Below, piece by piece: positions 10,911-22,491 of a DNA stretch of 64,000 nt. Numbering within the stretch: position 1 is the first letter of the stretch; each line of letters opens with the position of its first letter. Below the pieces are notes generated by a model. The model saw nothing but the letters and a program-made list of their open reading frames with translations, ran no database searches and was not told the origin of the DNA. Made by a program: the position numbers and the translations under genes. The DNA is taken from assembly GCA_033977085.1 (NCBI GenBank), contig CP138906.1, forward strand, positions 4,154,001-4,218,000, in the 5' to 3' direction. The DNA comes from Apirhabdus apintestini. GTDB taxonomy: Bacteria > Pseudomonadota > Gammaproteobacteria > Enterobacterales > Enterobacteriaceae.

Positions 10911-11128
10911 TACGATGATTCTGAAAACGCGTCTCGCAAACCTATTTCCCTTTCCGAAAACACATTAGAAACAGCAATAACTTACTGATTATCCACGCTA
11001 AGGAAAGTTTACCCCCGCTAAATAACCTCGCTTTTATGGAATTTTTTAAGAATTTTCATGCCATTACCCCATGTTAGAGTGTTTCAGAAACACCTGTATT
11101 CATCGCTCTATTCAGTGGAAGAATCATC

Positions 11129-14100
11129 ATGACACACAGGACACGAACCTCTCCTTTTCTGCGCCGCACGCTCATTCAGCACGCGATTATGCTGGCGCTA
11201 GGATCTGGCTGTATAACGGCTCAGGCTGCAGCAACAATCGACGTTGGCTCAGGCACGACGCAAACCCTCACCAATGATGTTAACGCGACAGGTTTTCTGG
11301 AAGATGCGTTAAATGTCCATGACGGCGGCTCAGTCACCGGCAGCGGCATTACAGTCTCCAGTAAAACCGGCTCAATCATGAATGTTGACGGCGGCCAGGT
11401 CACACTTAGCGATGTCACGCTGGGTAACAGCTCCCGCGCGACAGGAACAATTACCAACGGCGGGCAGGTGCGTTTAACAAATGCTACGCTTATCGCCAAA
11501 CGCGGCTTCACGGTTATCGGCGCGGGTAGCCTGTTGGAAATCAATCACGCCCCGCTATCTTCTACGGGCATGGATTTTGCGCTAAGTGACGGCGCTGCGC
11601 TTACGCTCAATGACGTACAGATCGATGCGCCTCCGTCCGGTAGCGGCGCAGCGCTCATTCGCGGCAGCAACGGCGTTCAGGTCAAGCTTCAGAATTCCAG
11701 GCTTTCCGCCCAGGACAGCGCGGTTTTAAAACTGACTAACGGCAGCCGCGCGGAAATTACCGGAAGCGAACTGCGCACCTCACCGCTACATTCAGAAGAT
11801 ATTGGCTACTACCCCGTCATCCAGCTTGAGGATGATTCACACGTTATCGCTAACGACACGCACCTGATACTGGATAAAGAAGGTGCAGGGTTTTCAATCA
11901 TTGGCGCCAGCAGCGCCGAAATGAACAACGGGCTGATTGAAGCGCGCGATATCTCACTGGAAGGCTCGGGAATCTATTTGTTTGGTGCTGGCAGCAGCGC
12001 TACGCTGCAAAATACGCAGATAAACGTGACCGGAAATGATGCGTTGCAACCCGGGATGTTTTCCGGGGTCGAAGCAGGTGCTGGCAGCGTTTTCACCATG
12101 ACCGGCGGTGGTATTCAGACTGATGGCAATGGCGCGACGGGGCTGATTGCCGATCGCAGCCGGGTCACTCTCACCGATACAAAAATAAACACCCTACAAG
12201 ATAACGCCGATGCAATGCAGGTTTACCGCAGCTCCGGTACCTTTAACAATGCCGTCTTTCAGACCCAGGGCCAGAACGCCTCTGCGCTGAAAGTTGGGGA
12301 TGGGGGCGATCTGGCGTTTACCGGGAGCGAGTTATCCGCCCAAAATGCCGCCGCCGTTGTGTTGGATGCCAACGCGCGCTCGGTAATAAACCTTTCGCTG
12401 ACAAATACCGGCGTAAGTAGTAACAATCGTGATGCCATCCTGATCGCGAACAGCGCTGGTCCCCTGCCGCCGGGGAGCAGATACGCGGATATTAATATCT
12501 CGGCATCGGGAGGCAGCGTCATTAATGGCGATATCAGCATGATGCGCCACGACCCTTCTGCGCGCGCTAACGTAAATTTGCATAATCAAAGTGTATTACT
12601 CGGCGGGGTGCATACGCAGGGCGGCACCAGCCTGGTTAACGTCGACGCCGGCGGCACCTGGATTATGACTAATGACTCCACCATTACCCACATGAACCAT
12701 TCGGGGTTGCTTCAGTTAGACGGCAGCAGGCCCGGAGTCCAACTGCATGTTACCGGCGATTATATCGGTAACGGCGGTACTATCGATTTTAACGCCATTT
12801 TGGGCGGTGATGATTCACCCACCGACCATATCACTATTGACGGCGATACTTCTGGTGCGACTTCGGTACGCGTCACCAACGCCGGCGGCACCGGGGCGAA
12901 AACCCTTAACGGTATCGAACTGATCCACGTCGGCGGCGATTCTGCCGGTGAATTCACCCAGGCAGGCCGTATCGCAGCAGGCGCCTACGATTACACCCTG
13001 ACCCGCGGCGCGGGCGGCAATGTGGGCAACTGGTACCTGGTCAGCGGCGAAGTTACGCCAACCCCGGATCCCGGCCCCGATCCTAAACCCGATCCGAAGC
13101 CGGATCCCAAACCCGATCCCAAACCCGACCCGAAACCCAATCCGGCCCCTACCCCGGAACCCTGGTACGCCCGGAAGCAGGTGCTTATACTGCCAACATC
13201 GCCGCTGCCAACACGCTGTTCGTCAACCGCCTGCACGACCGCCTGGGCGAGACCCACTACGTGGATGCCCTTACCGGTGAAGCGCGCGTCACCAGCCTCT
13301 GGCTGCGTAACGTCGGCGGCCATAACCGCTTTAAAGACGCCAGCGGACAGCTCAGCACCCAGGCTAACCGCTACGTCATGCAGCTCGGCGGTGACATCGC
13401 CCAGTGGAGCAGCAGCGCCCGCGACCGCTTCCACCTCGGCGTGATGGGCGGCTACGCAAATCAGAAAAGTCATACCCGCAACCAGCGCAACGGTTATCGC
13501 GCCGACGGCAGTATTGACGGCTACAGCGTGGGGCTGTACGGTACCTGGCTGCAGGATAACGATGAAAAAACCGGTGCTTACGTCGATACCTGGTTACAAT
13601 ACGGGTGGTTTAACAACCACATCAACAGCGACGTAACGCAGGAAAGCTACAAATCCCGCGGCCTGACCGGCTCAGTGGAAACCGGGTATACCTGGAAGCT
13701 GGGCGAGCGCGATACGCGCACGGCGTTTTATATTCAGCCGAAAGCGCAGGCCGTATGGATGGGCGTGAAGTCGGACGATGTAAAAGAGAAGGGCACCGGC
13801 ACCCGGGTGAGCAGTGAAGGCGACGGCAACCTGCAGACCCGGCTTGGGGTGCGCGGCTTTATCAAAGGGCACAGCGGGCTGGATGACGGAAAACAGCGGA
13901 CTTTCGAGCCGTTTGTTGAGGCGAACTGGCTACACAACACGCGGGCGTTTGGCGTCAGGATGAACGGCGTGCGGGTGGACCAGGCGGGCAGCCTCAACAT
14001 AGGGGAAGTGAAAGTGGGCGTGGAAGGTCAGCTAAACCCGCAGGTTAATCTGTGGGGCAATGTGGCCCAGCAGGTGGGTGACAAGGGTTACAGCGATACC

Positions 14101-14133
14101 AGCGCGATGTTTGGCGTTAAGGTCAATTTCTAA
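11129..14133 (+). CDS. Type V autotransporter (pertactin-like passenger, C-terminal beta-barrel), frameshifted as read
   Basis: Surface protein of about 1000 aa. The signal peptide ends at about residue 35 (LALGSGCITAQA). The passenger (about 36-640) consists of repetitive Gly/Asn/Thr-rich beta-helix sequence (GAGSSATLQNTQINVTG, GGQVRLTNATL). It is followed by a proline linker of repeated DPKP units (about 13065-13160), then the autotransporter barrel (RVTSLWLRNVGG, DIAQW, SVGLYGTW) ending in the required terminal Phe (VKVNF). One C missing from a CCCC run near 13170 splits passenger from barrel; restoring it gives WYAPEAGAYTANIAAANTLF. The passenger has no protease motif that I can see, so an adhesin role is an inference. 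A tandem repeat lies upstream. Confidence 0.88.
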
Positions 14134-14150
14134 TCCACCCCTTCAAAATA

Positions 14151-14176
14151 ACCGCCCCTTTTGCTACAGGGGCGGT
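14151..14176. terminator. Hairpin after the autotransporter gene
   Basis: ACCGCCCCT and AGGGGCGGT form a perfect 9-bp stem around an 8-base loop, 18 bases after the stop. There is no T-run on the plus side, so it may act as a weak terminator or as an mRNA-stabilising end. Confidence 0.6.
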
Positions 14177-14592
14177 ATCCCGCAGGCATTCAGGTTTTCC
14201 AAATAGTTAACGCCCCGCAAACTATTCTAAAAGCTCACTCTGATAACGTGCCCAACGCAATTCAACGCGCAACTTCAGCGCCTCAAAATGACATAAATGT
14301 GTCCGTTTAAATGGGGTTCCACCTTTCATTCACAGTAAATTACCGCTTTTAACTGCAATTCATACCAAGACCAGCACCGATAAAGCACTGAGGACTTCCA
14401 GAGATCCATCCCCTTCTGCCGCCAGATATCTACCATGCTGGCTGAAATAACCGGCGCAACCACTCAAGAACCGAACCGCAGCAGATCCCACCCTTTCCCC
14501 GTCATCTGTGCGGTGAAGAACCGCGCCGGGCAGAATCGCTAACCGTGTAACCGACATCAACAGAAACCAGCTGAGTACGATACAACGCCTAT
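14177..14592. other. Intergenic region without a recognisable gene
   Basis: Between the autotransporter and yhiN. The one open frame here (87 codons on the minus strand, 14360-14623) runs into the end of yhiN, has no good ribosome site and no family features that I recognise. It may hold a decayed gene, but I cannot name one. Confidence 0.4.
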
Positions 14593-15789
14593 TCAGAGCG
14601 ATGCTTCCAGCGCCTGGGCGCACGCCCAGGCAGAACTCCAGTGCCCACTGAAAGTTATAGCCCCCAGCCAGCCGGTCACATCAACCACTTCACCGATAAA
14701 ATACAGCCCGGGAACCTGTCGCGCCTCCATAGTGCGGGACGAGAGCGCATGGGTATCGACGCCGCCCAACGTTACCTCTGCGGTACGATAACCTTCAGTT
14801 CCATTCGGCTGCACGCGCCAGCCGTGCAAAAGCTGCACCAGCGCCTGCTGCTGCCGGGGCATTAGCTGCTTCAATGCGACGTCGGGCACGTCTCCGCTGG
14901 CCTGCAGGACTTCCACCAGCCTTTTCGGCAAGAGGCGCGCCAGCGTATTTTTCAGGCTCTGATTGGGATGCGCCGCGCGCTGGGCGTCCAGTTCCGCCGC
15001 AACATCGCAGTCCGGCAGCAAATTCACCGTGACCCACTCCCCGGGCCGCCAGTAGCTGGATATTTGCAAAATTGCCGGGCCGGAAAGCCCGCGATGCGTA
15101 AACAGCACATTTTCACGAAACAGCGTGCCGTCTTCCGCGCTGACGGTAGCGGTAACGGAAACGCCGGCCAGCGTCTGCAAGCTGCGTCAGTTGCGGTTTA
15201 TGCAGTGTAAAGGGCACCAGACCGGCCCGGGTGGGTATTACAGGAATGCCGAACTGTTCCGCCACCTGATAACCAAATGGCGTCGCGCCAAGGCCGGGCA
15301 TCGACAGCCCACCGCTAGCGATAACAAGTGAGCGAGCGCTTACTTCATCGCCATTTAATGTGAGCGTATAGCCCTCATCCGCACGCGTTACCGCGATAAT
15401 TTCACTGCGCAGGCGCAGCTCAACGCCACCGACCTCACACTCCGCCAATAGCATATCCACGATTTGCTGGGCGGAATCATCGCAAAAAGCTGCCCAAGCG
15501 TCTTTTCATGCCAGGCTATCTGGTAACGCCCGACCAGGTCGAGAAAATCCCACTGGGTATAGCGCGCGAGCGCAGATTTGCAAAAATGAGGATTACCGCT
15601 CAGGTATGCCGCGGGTTCAACGTGCATATTGGTAAAATTACAGCGCCCGCCGCCCGACATAAGAATCTTACGCCCCGGCTTTTTACCGTTATCCACCACC
15701 AACACCCGCAGCCCGCGCTGCCCCGCCTGAGCGGCGCAAAACAACCCGGCTGCGCCGGCCCCGATAATCACCGCATCAAACGTCTTCAC
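14593..15789 (-). CDS. yhiN: FAD-dependent oxidoreductase YhiN (HI0933 family), frameshifted as read
   Basis: Flavoprotein of about 398 aa, function unknown. It has an N-terminal Rossmann motif (DAVIIGAGAAGLFCA) and the family signature GKKPGRKILMSGGGRCNFTNM. A second conserved stretch is FTHRGLSGPAILQISSYW. The C-terminal redox/FAD segment is GTEGYRTAEVTLGGVDT with ARQVPGLYFIGEVVDVTGWLG. Breaks: one T missing in TTTTT near 15483 (after EKTLGQLF), one extra T near 15182, one G missing near 14660 and a compensating extra base about 20 bases later. E. coli YhiN is 400 aa, so length is normal. It is divergent from pitA. Confidence 0.88.
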
Positions 15790-16018
15790 GCCGCTTTCTC
15801 CATTCTTTCAATACGCACAGATTGTAAAGATTGCACTCTGGTCACACCAGAAGGAAAATCAAATAGATGACTAATAAACTGAAAAATAAAGAATAAATAG
15901 GCAGGCATAATTAAAAAGCGCCAACTAAAGTTAAAAAAGTAAACATTTCACTTTGCCCGCGCCGCGAAAGTCCCCGATAATGCGCCGCGTTCATGTCCAA
16001 ACAAATGGCGTAACGTCT

Positions 16019-17513
16019 ATGCTACATCTATTTACCGGCCTGGATTTTCATACCGGATTGTTGTTGTTACTCGCACTGGGATTTGTTTTATTCTATGAAG
16101 CCATTAATGGCTTTCACGATACGGCAAACGCAGTAGCGACGGTTATCTACACCCGTGCGATGAAATCGCAGTTAGCGGTGGCGATGGCTGCGGCATTTAA
16201 CTTTTTGGCGTATTGCTGGGTGGTTTAAGCGTCGCCTATACCATTGTGCATATGCTGCCCACGGATCTGCTGCTCAACGTGGGGTCTGCGCACGGCCTCG
16301 CCATGGTGTTTTCTATGCTACTGGCGGCTATCATCTGGAACCTCGGCACTGGTATTTTGGCCTGCCGGCCTCCAGTTCTCACACGCTTATCGGCGCAATT
16401 ATCGGGATTGGGCTTACCAATGCTTTGATGACCGGCACCTCCGTTATTGAGGCACTGAACATCCCGAAAGTTATTAATATTTTCCTCTCTCTGATTATTT
16501 CACCTATCGTAGGCCTGGCTATCGCAGGCGGTGTAATTTTCTTGCTGCGGCGTTACTGGAGCGGCACCAAAAACGCCGTCGCATTCATCTCACGCCCGCT
16601 GAACGCGAAAAGAAAGATGGTAAGAAAAAACCGCCGTTTTGGACGCGTATCGCGCTGATCGTTTCGGCGATCGGCGTCAGTTTCTCGCACGGCGCCAATG
16701 ACGGGCAAAAAGGCATTGGTCTCATCATGCTGGTACTGATTGGCGTAGCGCCTGCAGGTTTCGTCGTGAATATGAACGCAACGGGCTATGACATTGCGCG
16801 TACCCGCGACGCAATCAATCACATTGAGCAATATTTCCAGCAGCACAGCGATGCGCTCAAACACGTGGTTGATATCGCTTCAGGCATTCCAACGCCTGAA
16901 GAAAACGATGCGAACAAGCCGAAAGAGTTCCACTGCGATGCCAGCCGCGCCGCAATGGCACTCAATAGCGCAAAACAGATGCTGGCTGGCCTCAATAACT
17001 ACAATGCATTGTCGTCCGATCAGCGTGCGCACATGCGCCGTTTGTTACTGTGTATCTCTGATACCGCAGATAAAGCGGCCAGCCTTCCGGAAACGAAATC
17101 GGAAGATAAACGCTACCTGAAAGATCTGAAAAGCGACCTGTTATTTACCATCGAATACGCGCCTGTCTGGATAATTATGGCCGTTGCACTTGCACTCGGC
17201 GTAGGCACCATGATTGGCTGGCGCCGCGTGGCGACAACCATTGGCGAGAAGATTGGTAAAAAGGAATGACTTATGCGCAAGGGATGTCCGCACAAATGAC
17301 GGCTGCCGTCTCGATAGGCATCGCCAGCTACACCGGAATGCCGGTTTCTACTACGCACGTACTTTCATCGTCCGTGGCGGGAACCATGCTGGTAGATGGC
17401 GGTGGGCTACAGCGGAAAACCGTGACCAATATTTTAATGGCCTGGTGTTTACATTACCGGCGGCTATCGCGCTATCCGGCGGGCTGTATTGGCTGACGCT
17501 GCAGTTTATTTAA
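16019..17513 (+). CDS. pitA: Low-affinity inorganic phosphate/metal-phosphate transporter PitA, frameshifted as read
   Basis: Inner-membrane H+-coupled symporter for phosphate and metal phosphate, about 499 aa. Family motifs are GFHDTANAVATVIYTRAM near the N-terminus and the second GANDGQKGIGL repeat, with SSHT- and STTHVLSSS-type loops. At least five breaks, each a homopolymer one base short: GG at 16207, T at 16350, A-run 16569-16573, A-run 17258-17262 and GG at 17444. Correcting them gives a continuous match through LSGGLYWLTLQFI. No substitution damage is seen, so the gene is probably intact in the organism. Confidence 0.92.
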
Positions 17514-17539
17514 CGGCGTTTCTGTGCTTACTCTGTCTA

Positions 17540-17567
17540 AAACGGGCCGCTCTGCGGCCCGTTTTTT
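17540..17567 (+). terminator. pitA rho-independent terminator
   Basis: ACGGGCCGC / GCGGCCCGT stem of 9 bp with a 3-base loop, then TTTTTT. It sits 27 bases after the pitA stop. Confidence 0.9.
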
Positions 17568-17705
17568 ATTGCCAACTGGAAACCACATTCTACGGGCGTG
17601 GTCATCAACAGGTTTTGACTCTGCCCTGTTGTTTTGGGGTTTAAATCTCATAAGACTGGCAGAGACTTTTTTAAAGGATCTGGTACGCCCCCAGGGGCGC
17701 TAAAA

Positions 17706-17732
17706 ACCGCCTGCTATGCAGGTGGTTTTTTA
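17706..17732 (+). terminator. Second terminator-like hairpin downstream of pitA
   Basis: ACCGCCTGC / GCAGGTGGT stem (one G-T pair) with loop TAT, followed by six T. No gene lies between it and the pitA terminator, so it could end an unannotated small RNA or be a backup. The rest of 17568-17899 has no convincing gene; an 83-codon minus frame there overlaps this hairpin and is probably spurious. Confidence 0.6.
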
Positions 17733-17899
17733 TTGTTAGCGTCAAACCCGTTTGGACCATTTTCTCCCGGGGACAGGAGACTGGTGCTTTCAGCGCGGCA
17801 AACTTAACGACAGAAGCAGCGCGCTTTCCTGACACCGGAAGCAGGATATCGACGGCACGATAATTTACGCAGCGTGCATCCATGGCAGAGACGCGTCGG

Positions 17900-18234
17900 T
17901 TAATGCCAGACAAGTAGCGCAATCAGACTCACTATCACCAGCCCGCACAGCGCGCTGGACAAAATAAACTGACGCCTAACCCGCTCACAGCGGCGAATAA
18001 ACTCATCATCATGATGGCTACGATAGCGCTGCGCGTAGATATAGCGTACCAGGCGCATCTGTTTGACGGGCTGACCGTGTGAGGTGAAAAACCGCCACCG
18101 TCCACGTACTGGTACAAAAGCGGGTCGCAGCCTCGCAGCACGACCAGCAGCGCCCGCAGTGAGGAGAAATAACGCGCCATATTAATGACACAGACAATAC
18201 ATAAAGCCCAAAACAGCGCAGTGGTGCTAATCAT
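17900..18234 (-). CDS. uspB: Universal stress protein B, frameshifted as read
   Basis: Small inner-membrane protein of about 111 aa associated with stationary phase and ethanol tolerance. It has an N-terminal membrane helix (TTALFWALCIVCVINMARYF), the conserved [27 protein letters not shown], a basic middle and a C-terminal helix (SSALCGLVIVSLIALLVWH). One T is missing in the TTTTT after DGGG; restoring it gives FFTSHGQPVKQ. Start ATG at 18234. Divergent from uspA with about 380 bases between. In E. coli it is RpoS-dependent. Confidence 0.88.
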
Positions 18235-18617
18235 GTCTATTCCCCTATAAGCCTGCCCAGAAAGCCATGTCCGGGCCATTCACATGCAGCCCGGGTTCGG
18301 TTGAGCAAAAGGCAATACCTGAATATGTCGCGTTTATCGCCCTTCACAAGGGATATTTTAAGAGTGTAGGAGATTTCACTCTTTTTTACCACATCGTTAA
18401 ATACGATGCCGGGATCGCGCGTGATATCAACGGTATTAAAGGGCGAAAACATTGACCCTGGTAACGTCGCAGAGTACAAATACCATCTATAATTTAAGTC
18501 CTTACGCTGGACCAGGCTCTCCTGCATGCCACACGCAGGATGCGGATATACAGAGAGCGGCAGATAGTTACGCTCTCCCATATCCGATACCAGACATCTT
18601 ATGGAAGGAGTAACACT

Positions 18618-19055
18618 ATGGCTTATCAACACATTTTGATCGCAGTCGATTTATCCCCGGAAAGTAAAACCCTGGTCGATAAAGCAGTTTCAATGGCGCG
18701 TCCTTACAACGCGAAAATTTCGCTGATCCATGTTGATGTCAATTACTCCGATCTCTATACCGGGCTTATTGACGTTAACCTGGGCGACATGCAAAAGCGC
18801 ATCTCTGAGGAAACCCACGGCGCGCTCAGCGAGCTGTCAACCAACGCGGGCTATCCCATCGCTGAAACGCTTAGCGGCAGCGGTGATTTGGGCCAGGTAC
18901 TGGTCGATGCGATTAAAAAATACGATATGGATCTCGTGGTGTGCGGCCACCATCAGGATTTCTGGAGCAAATTGATGTCTTCCGCCCGACAGCTTATCAA
19001 TACCGTCCACGTCGACATGCTAATTGTCCCACTGCGCGATGAAGAAGAAGAGTAA
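18618..19055 (+). CDS. uspA: Universal stress protein A
   Basis: Intact, 145 aa. Cytoplasmic UspA-fold protein induced by growth arrest and many stresses. It begins MAYQHILIAVDLSPESKTLV and contains SLIHVDVNYSDLYTG and DLVVCGHHQDFWSKLMSSARQLINTV. Like E. coli UspA it lacks the ATP-binding GxxG9GS(T) motif of other Usp proteins. Strong ribosome site (AAGGAG) 7 bases before the ATG. The 383 bases upstream, shared with uspB, contain no further gene that I can see. Confidence 0.97.
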   Translation: MAYQHILIAVDLSPESKTLVDKAVSMARPYNAKISLIHVDVNYSDLYTGLIDVNLGDMQKRISEETHGALSELSTNAGYPIAETLSGSGDLGQVLVDAIKKYDMDLVVCGHHQDFWSKLMSSARQLINTVHVDMLIVPLRDEEEE

Positions 19056-19079
19056 TCCTGCACCTCATGAATAAGCACC

Positions 19080-19103
19080 TGGCTCTTTTTACAAAAAGGG
19101 CCA
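19080..19103 (+). terminator. Probable uspA terminator
   Basis: TGGCTCTTTTT and AAAAAGGGCCA pair over 11 bases (one G-T) with a 2-base loop, 25 bases after the uspA stop. The T-run lies inside the stem, so the hairpin is bidirectional but not classical. Confidence 0.45.
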
Positions 19104-19512
19104 AACTCCATCCATCCCGCACCTCTTCAACGCGCCTGGCTACGTATGGCAGTTTTCAATTCGCTAATCGCGGCGTGAATACAATGGGCTCCTGATGCAC
19201 TCTTTCCACGGTGGCTAACCACCGAATCCCATCAGCAGTAAGCGCCCTGTCGCCAACCCGATCGGTACCGAACGTTGCCTTTGGTCGCTTAACACGGTCT
19301 GCAAGCTGGCAGAAATCATTCCCTTACCACTGCACGGCTATTTTTTAACAAATGCGTGATGCTTAATGCCAGCCAAAAGCCTGCCCGGCAGCCTGTCGAT
19401 TTATTGTATTCAGGCAGGGGCCCTGCTGCGATGCGGGCAGCGATAATAACGAAAGGAGAAAAACGAACGCCGCAAGAATTATTGGTGCGGCGTCGTATCA
19501 CAAATAAATCGA
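19104..19512. other. Intergenic region where dtpB is missing
   Basis: In E. coli the peptide transporter gene dtpB lies between uspA and rsmJ. Here only about 410 bases separate the uspA terminator from the end of rsmJ. Short open frames on both strands look random, and I recognise no remnant of the transporter. Confidence 0.5.
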
Positions 19513-20264
19513 CTACGCCGGCGTCCCCGGATAAATATCAAAGCGATGGCTTTTGGTAACAATCGCCGACTGCGTTTCTATGCCAGCCAGCGGCGGCGCA
19601 TAATCAGGGCGCTTCACCACAACGCGCTTCGTGGCTAAACGCCGCGCCGGTGCCAGCAAACCGTCAGCATCTTCATCCGCGCCAACCAGCGCCTGAAACA
19701 CCCGCATCTCTTTTTCACTAACGCGCTTTTCTGACGATGGGGAAACATGGGGTCGAGATAGACCACCTGCGGGCGCGGGCGTAGTTCATCCAGCGCGATC
19801 AGGCTGGAAGCCTGCACCAGCGTTAGCCGCTCCCGCAGCCAGCCACCGATATCCACATCGTCATAGGCACGCCGCAGCCCGTCTTCCAACAGCATCGCCA
19901 CCACGGGATGGCGCTCAATCATCCGAACCCGGCAGCCAATGGAAGCCAGCACAAATGCATCGCGCCCCAGTCCGGCAGTGGCATCGACCACGTCCGGCAA
20001 ATAGCCGCTCTTAACCCCCACCGCCTTTGCCACCGCCTCGCCGCGACCGCCGCCAAATTTGCGCCGGTGCGCCATCGCTCCGCCGACAAAATCGACAAAG
20101 ATTCCGCCCAGTTTCGGCTCATCGCGCTTGCGCAGCTCAAGGTGCCGCTCAGTGCGCACCAACGCCAGCGGCGCATCCAACGCATGCTCCAGCCCCTGGC
20201 GCTGCGCCAGAACGGATAAGGCGCCGTTACCGGCGCCTGATTCATCGATAAGACAGATTTTCAC
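19513..20264 (-). CDS. rsmJ: 16S rRNA (guanine1516-N2)-methyltransferase RsmJ, frameshifted as read
   Basis: SAM-dependent methyltransferase of 250 aa acting on G1516 of 16S rRNA in the 30S subunit. It has the conserved opening KICLIDESGAGNGALSVLA and a long family block (RDEPKLGGIFVDFVGGAMAH, then RRKFGGGRGEAVAKAVG). The SAM site is DVVDATAGLGRDAFVLAS, and the catalytic-type motif is YLDPMFPH. A GTG start at 20264 fits the family's KIC start and lies 7 bases after the prlC stop, so the two genes are coupled. One A missing near 19715 (AAAAAG for AAAAAAG) breaks the frame before EMRVFQALVG. Confidence 0.92.
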
Positions 20265-20271
20265 CCGGGCG

Positions 20272-22313
20272 TTAACCCTCAATGCCATAGTGCGCCAGCA
20301 TTGCATCCAGCTTCGGCTCGCGGCCACGGAAACGTTTAAACAGCGTCATCGGTTCTTCGGAACCGCCGCGGCTTAGAATATTATCCAGGAACGACAGGCC
20401 GGTTTCCCGGTTGAATATGCCTTCTTCTTCGAAGCGCGAATAGGCATCTGCCGCCAGAACATCGGCCCACAGGTAGCTGTAATAACCCGCCGCATAGCCG
20501 CCTGCGAAAATATGACTGAAAGCGTGCGGGAAACGGCCCCAGGACGGCCCGGGGATCACGGCGACCTGGCTTTTCACTTCGCGCAGCGTCTCCAGAATCT
20601 TCACATCCTGAGCCGGATCGAACTCCGCATGCAGGCGGAAGTCGAACAGACCGAATTCCAGCTGGCGCAGAATAAACATGGCCGCCTGATAATTCTTCGC
20701 TGCCAGCATTTTATCTAACAGCGCCTGCGGCAGCGGCTCACCGGTTTCATAATGGCCGGAGATAAACGCCAGCGCTTCTGGCTCCCAGCACCAGTTTTCC
20801 ATAAATTGGCTCGGCAGCTCCACCGCGTCCCACGGTACCCCGTTAATGCCCGTTACGCCCGCTGCCTCAATGCGCGTCAGCATATGATGCAGCCCGTGTC
20901 CAAACTCATGGAATAGCGTGGTGACTTCATCGTGCGTGAACAGCGCCGGTTTACCGTTAACCGGGCGGTTAAAGTTACAGGTCAGGTAAGCGACCGGCTT
21001 TTGCAACGAGCCGTCCGCCCGGCGCATTTGCCCTACGCAGTCATCCATCCACGCGCCGCCGCGCTTGTGCTCACGCGCATACAGATCGAGATAAAAACTG
21101 CCGCGCAGCGAGCCGTCGGCATCAAATAGCTCAAAGAAACGCACCTCTGGATGCCAGACGTCAATATCGCGACGCTCTTTTGCCGTAATACCGTAGATAC
21201 GATTTACGACTTCAAACAGCCCGCCGACAACGCGGTCTTCCGGGAAATAAGGGCGAAGCTGTTCATCACTAATGCTGTAAAGATGCTGCTTTTGTTTTTC
21301 GCTATACCAGGCGATATCCCAAGGCTGCAGTTCGCTCACACCGTACTCGGCCTGAGCGAAAGCGCGCAGTGCCGCCAGCTCTTCTTCACCCTGAGGACGA
21401 GCGCGCTTTGCAAGATCGGTTAAGAAATCGAGCACCTGACCGCTGTTTTCCGCCATTTTGGTCGCCAGCGACTGCTCGGCATAATTGCCAAAGCCCAGCA
21501 GTTGGGCCAGTTCATGACGCAGCGCCAGAATCTCTGCCATTACCGGGCTATTGTCCCATTTACCGGCGTTCGGCCCCTGATCGGAAGCGCGGGTGCTGTA
21601 AGCGCGATACATTTCTTCACGCAGCGCCTGATTATCGCAATAGGTCATGACCGGCAAATAGCTTGGAATATCCAGCGTCAGCAGCCAGCCCGTTTGCTGT
21701 TTGGCCTCGGCCTGCGCTTTAGCCGCGGCCAGCGCGCTTTCCGGCATGCCGGACAGTTCCGACTCATCGGTAATTAATTTCGACCAGCCCATGGTAGCGT
21801 CCAGCACGTGATTGCTAAACGTTGAACCAAGCTCAGACAGGCGAGCGGCAATTTCGCCATAGCGCTTCTGCTTTTCCGGCGCCAGGCCAATCCCGGACAG
21901 CTCAAAATCACGCAGAGCGTTATCTACCGCCTTTTTCTGTGCGGTATCCAGCGTGGAATAGGCTTCACCGTCGCGCAGGCTGCGATACGCCTGATACAGC
22001 CCGGCGTGCTGGCCAACCCACGTGCTGTATTCTGATAATAGCGGCAGCGTCTGTTCATAGGCCTCGCGCAGTTCTGGGCTATTTTTCACGGAATTCAGGT
22101 GGCTTATTGGGGAAAAATACGCCCCAGACGGTCATCGACCTCCGCCAGCGGCTGGCACAGATTTTCCCATGTATAAGGGCCACCCTGCGCCACTACGCGT
22201 TCCACCGCCTCCCGACACGCCTGCAGCGCCTCGGTCATCGCGGGTACCACGTGCTCAGGCTTAATTGCAGAAAATGGCGGCAGCGTAAATGAAGACAGTA
22301 ATGGATTTGTCAT
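20272..22313 (-). CDS. prlC: Oligopeptidase A, frameshifted as read
   Basis: Cytoplasmic M3-family zinc metallopeptidase of 680 aa that degrades oligopeptides, including cleaved signal peptides. Zinc motif FHEFGHGLHHML (HExxH-type HEFGH) with downstream ENWCWEPEAL supplying the third ligand. Start MTNPLLSSFTLPPF at 22313. One T missing in the T-run near 22112 ends the first frame at GRIFPQ. Restoring it continues …FSPISHLNSVKNSPELREAYEQTL to the C-terminus LDAMLAHYGIEG. Everything after is intact. Confidence 0.94.
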
Positions 22314-22491
22314 AGGTTCGGTCCTGAAGAGTTATGGGTTTAGCGCATCATGCAAGCGACAATACCCTGTAGCATGAGGGCGGATACGCCAGATTTCAAT
22401 GCCCGGACGCCATACATGCCGTAAACCGTGACTTTACGATATACTGGCGGCATACGTTGTTTGATCTTCACTATTGGGAAATCCAGCCCGC

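Noticed and set aside
14360..14623. 87-codon minus-strand ORF between the autotransporter and yhiN
   Set aside because: It overlaps the yhiN 3' end out of frame and has no recognisable domain or initiation signal.
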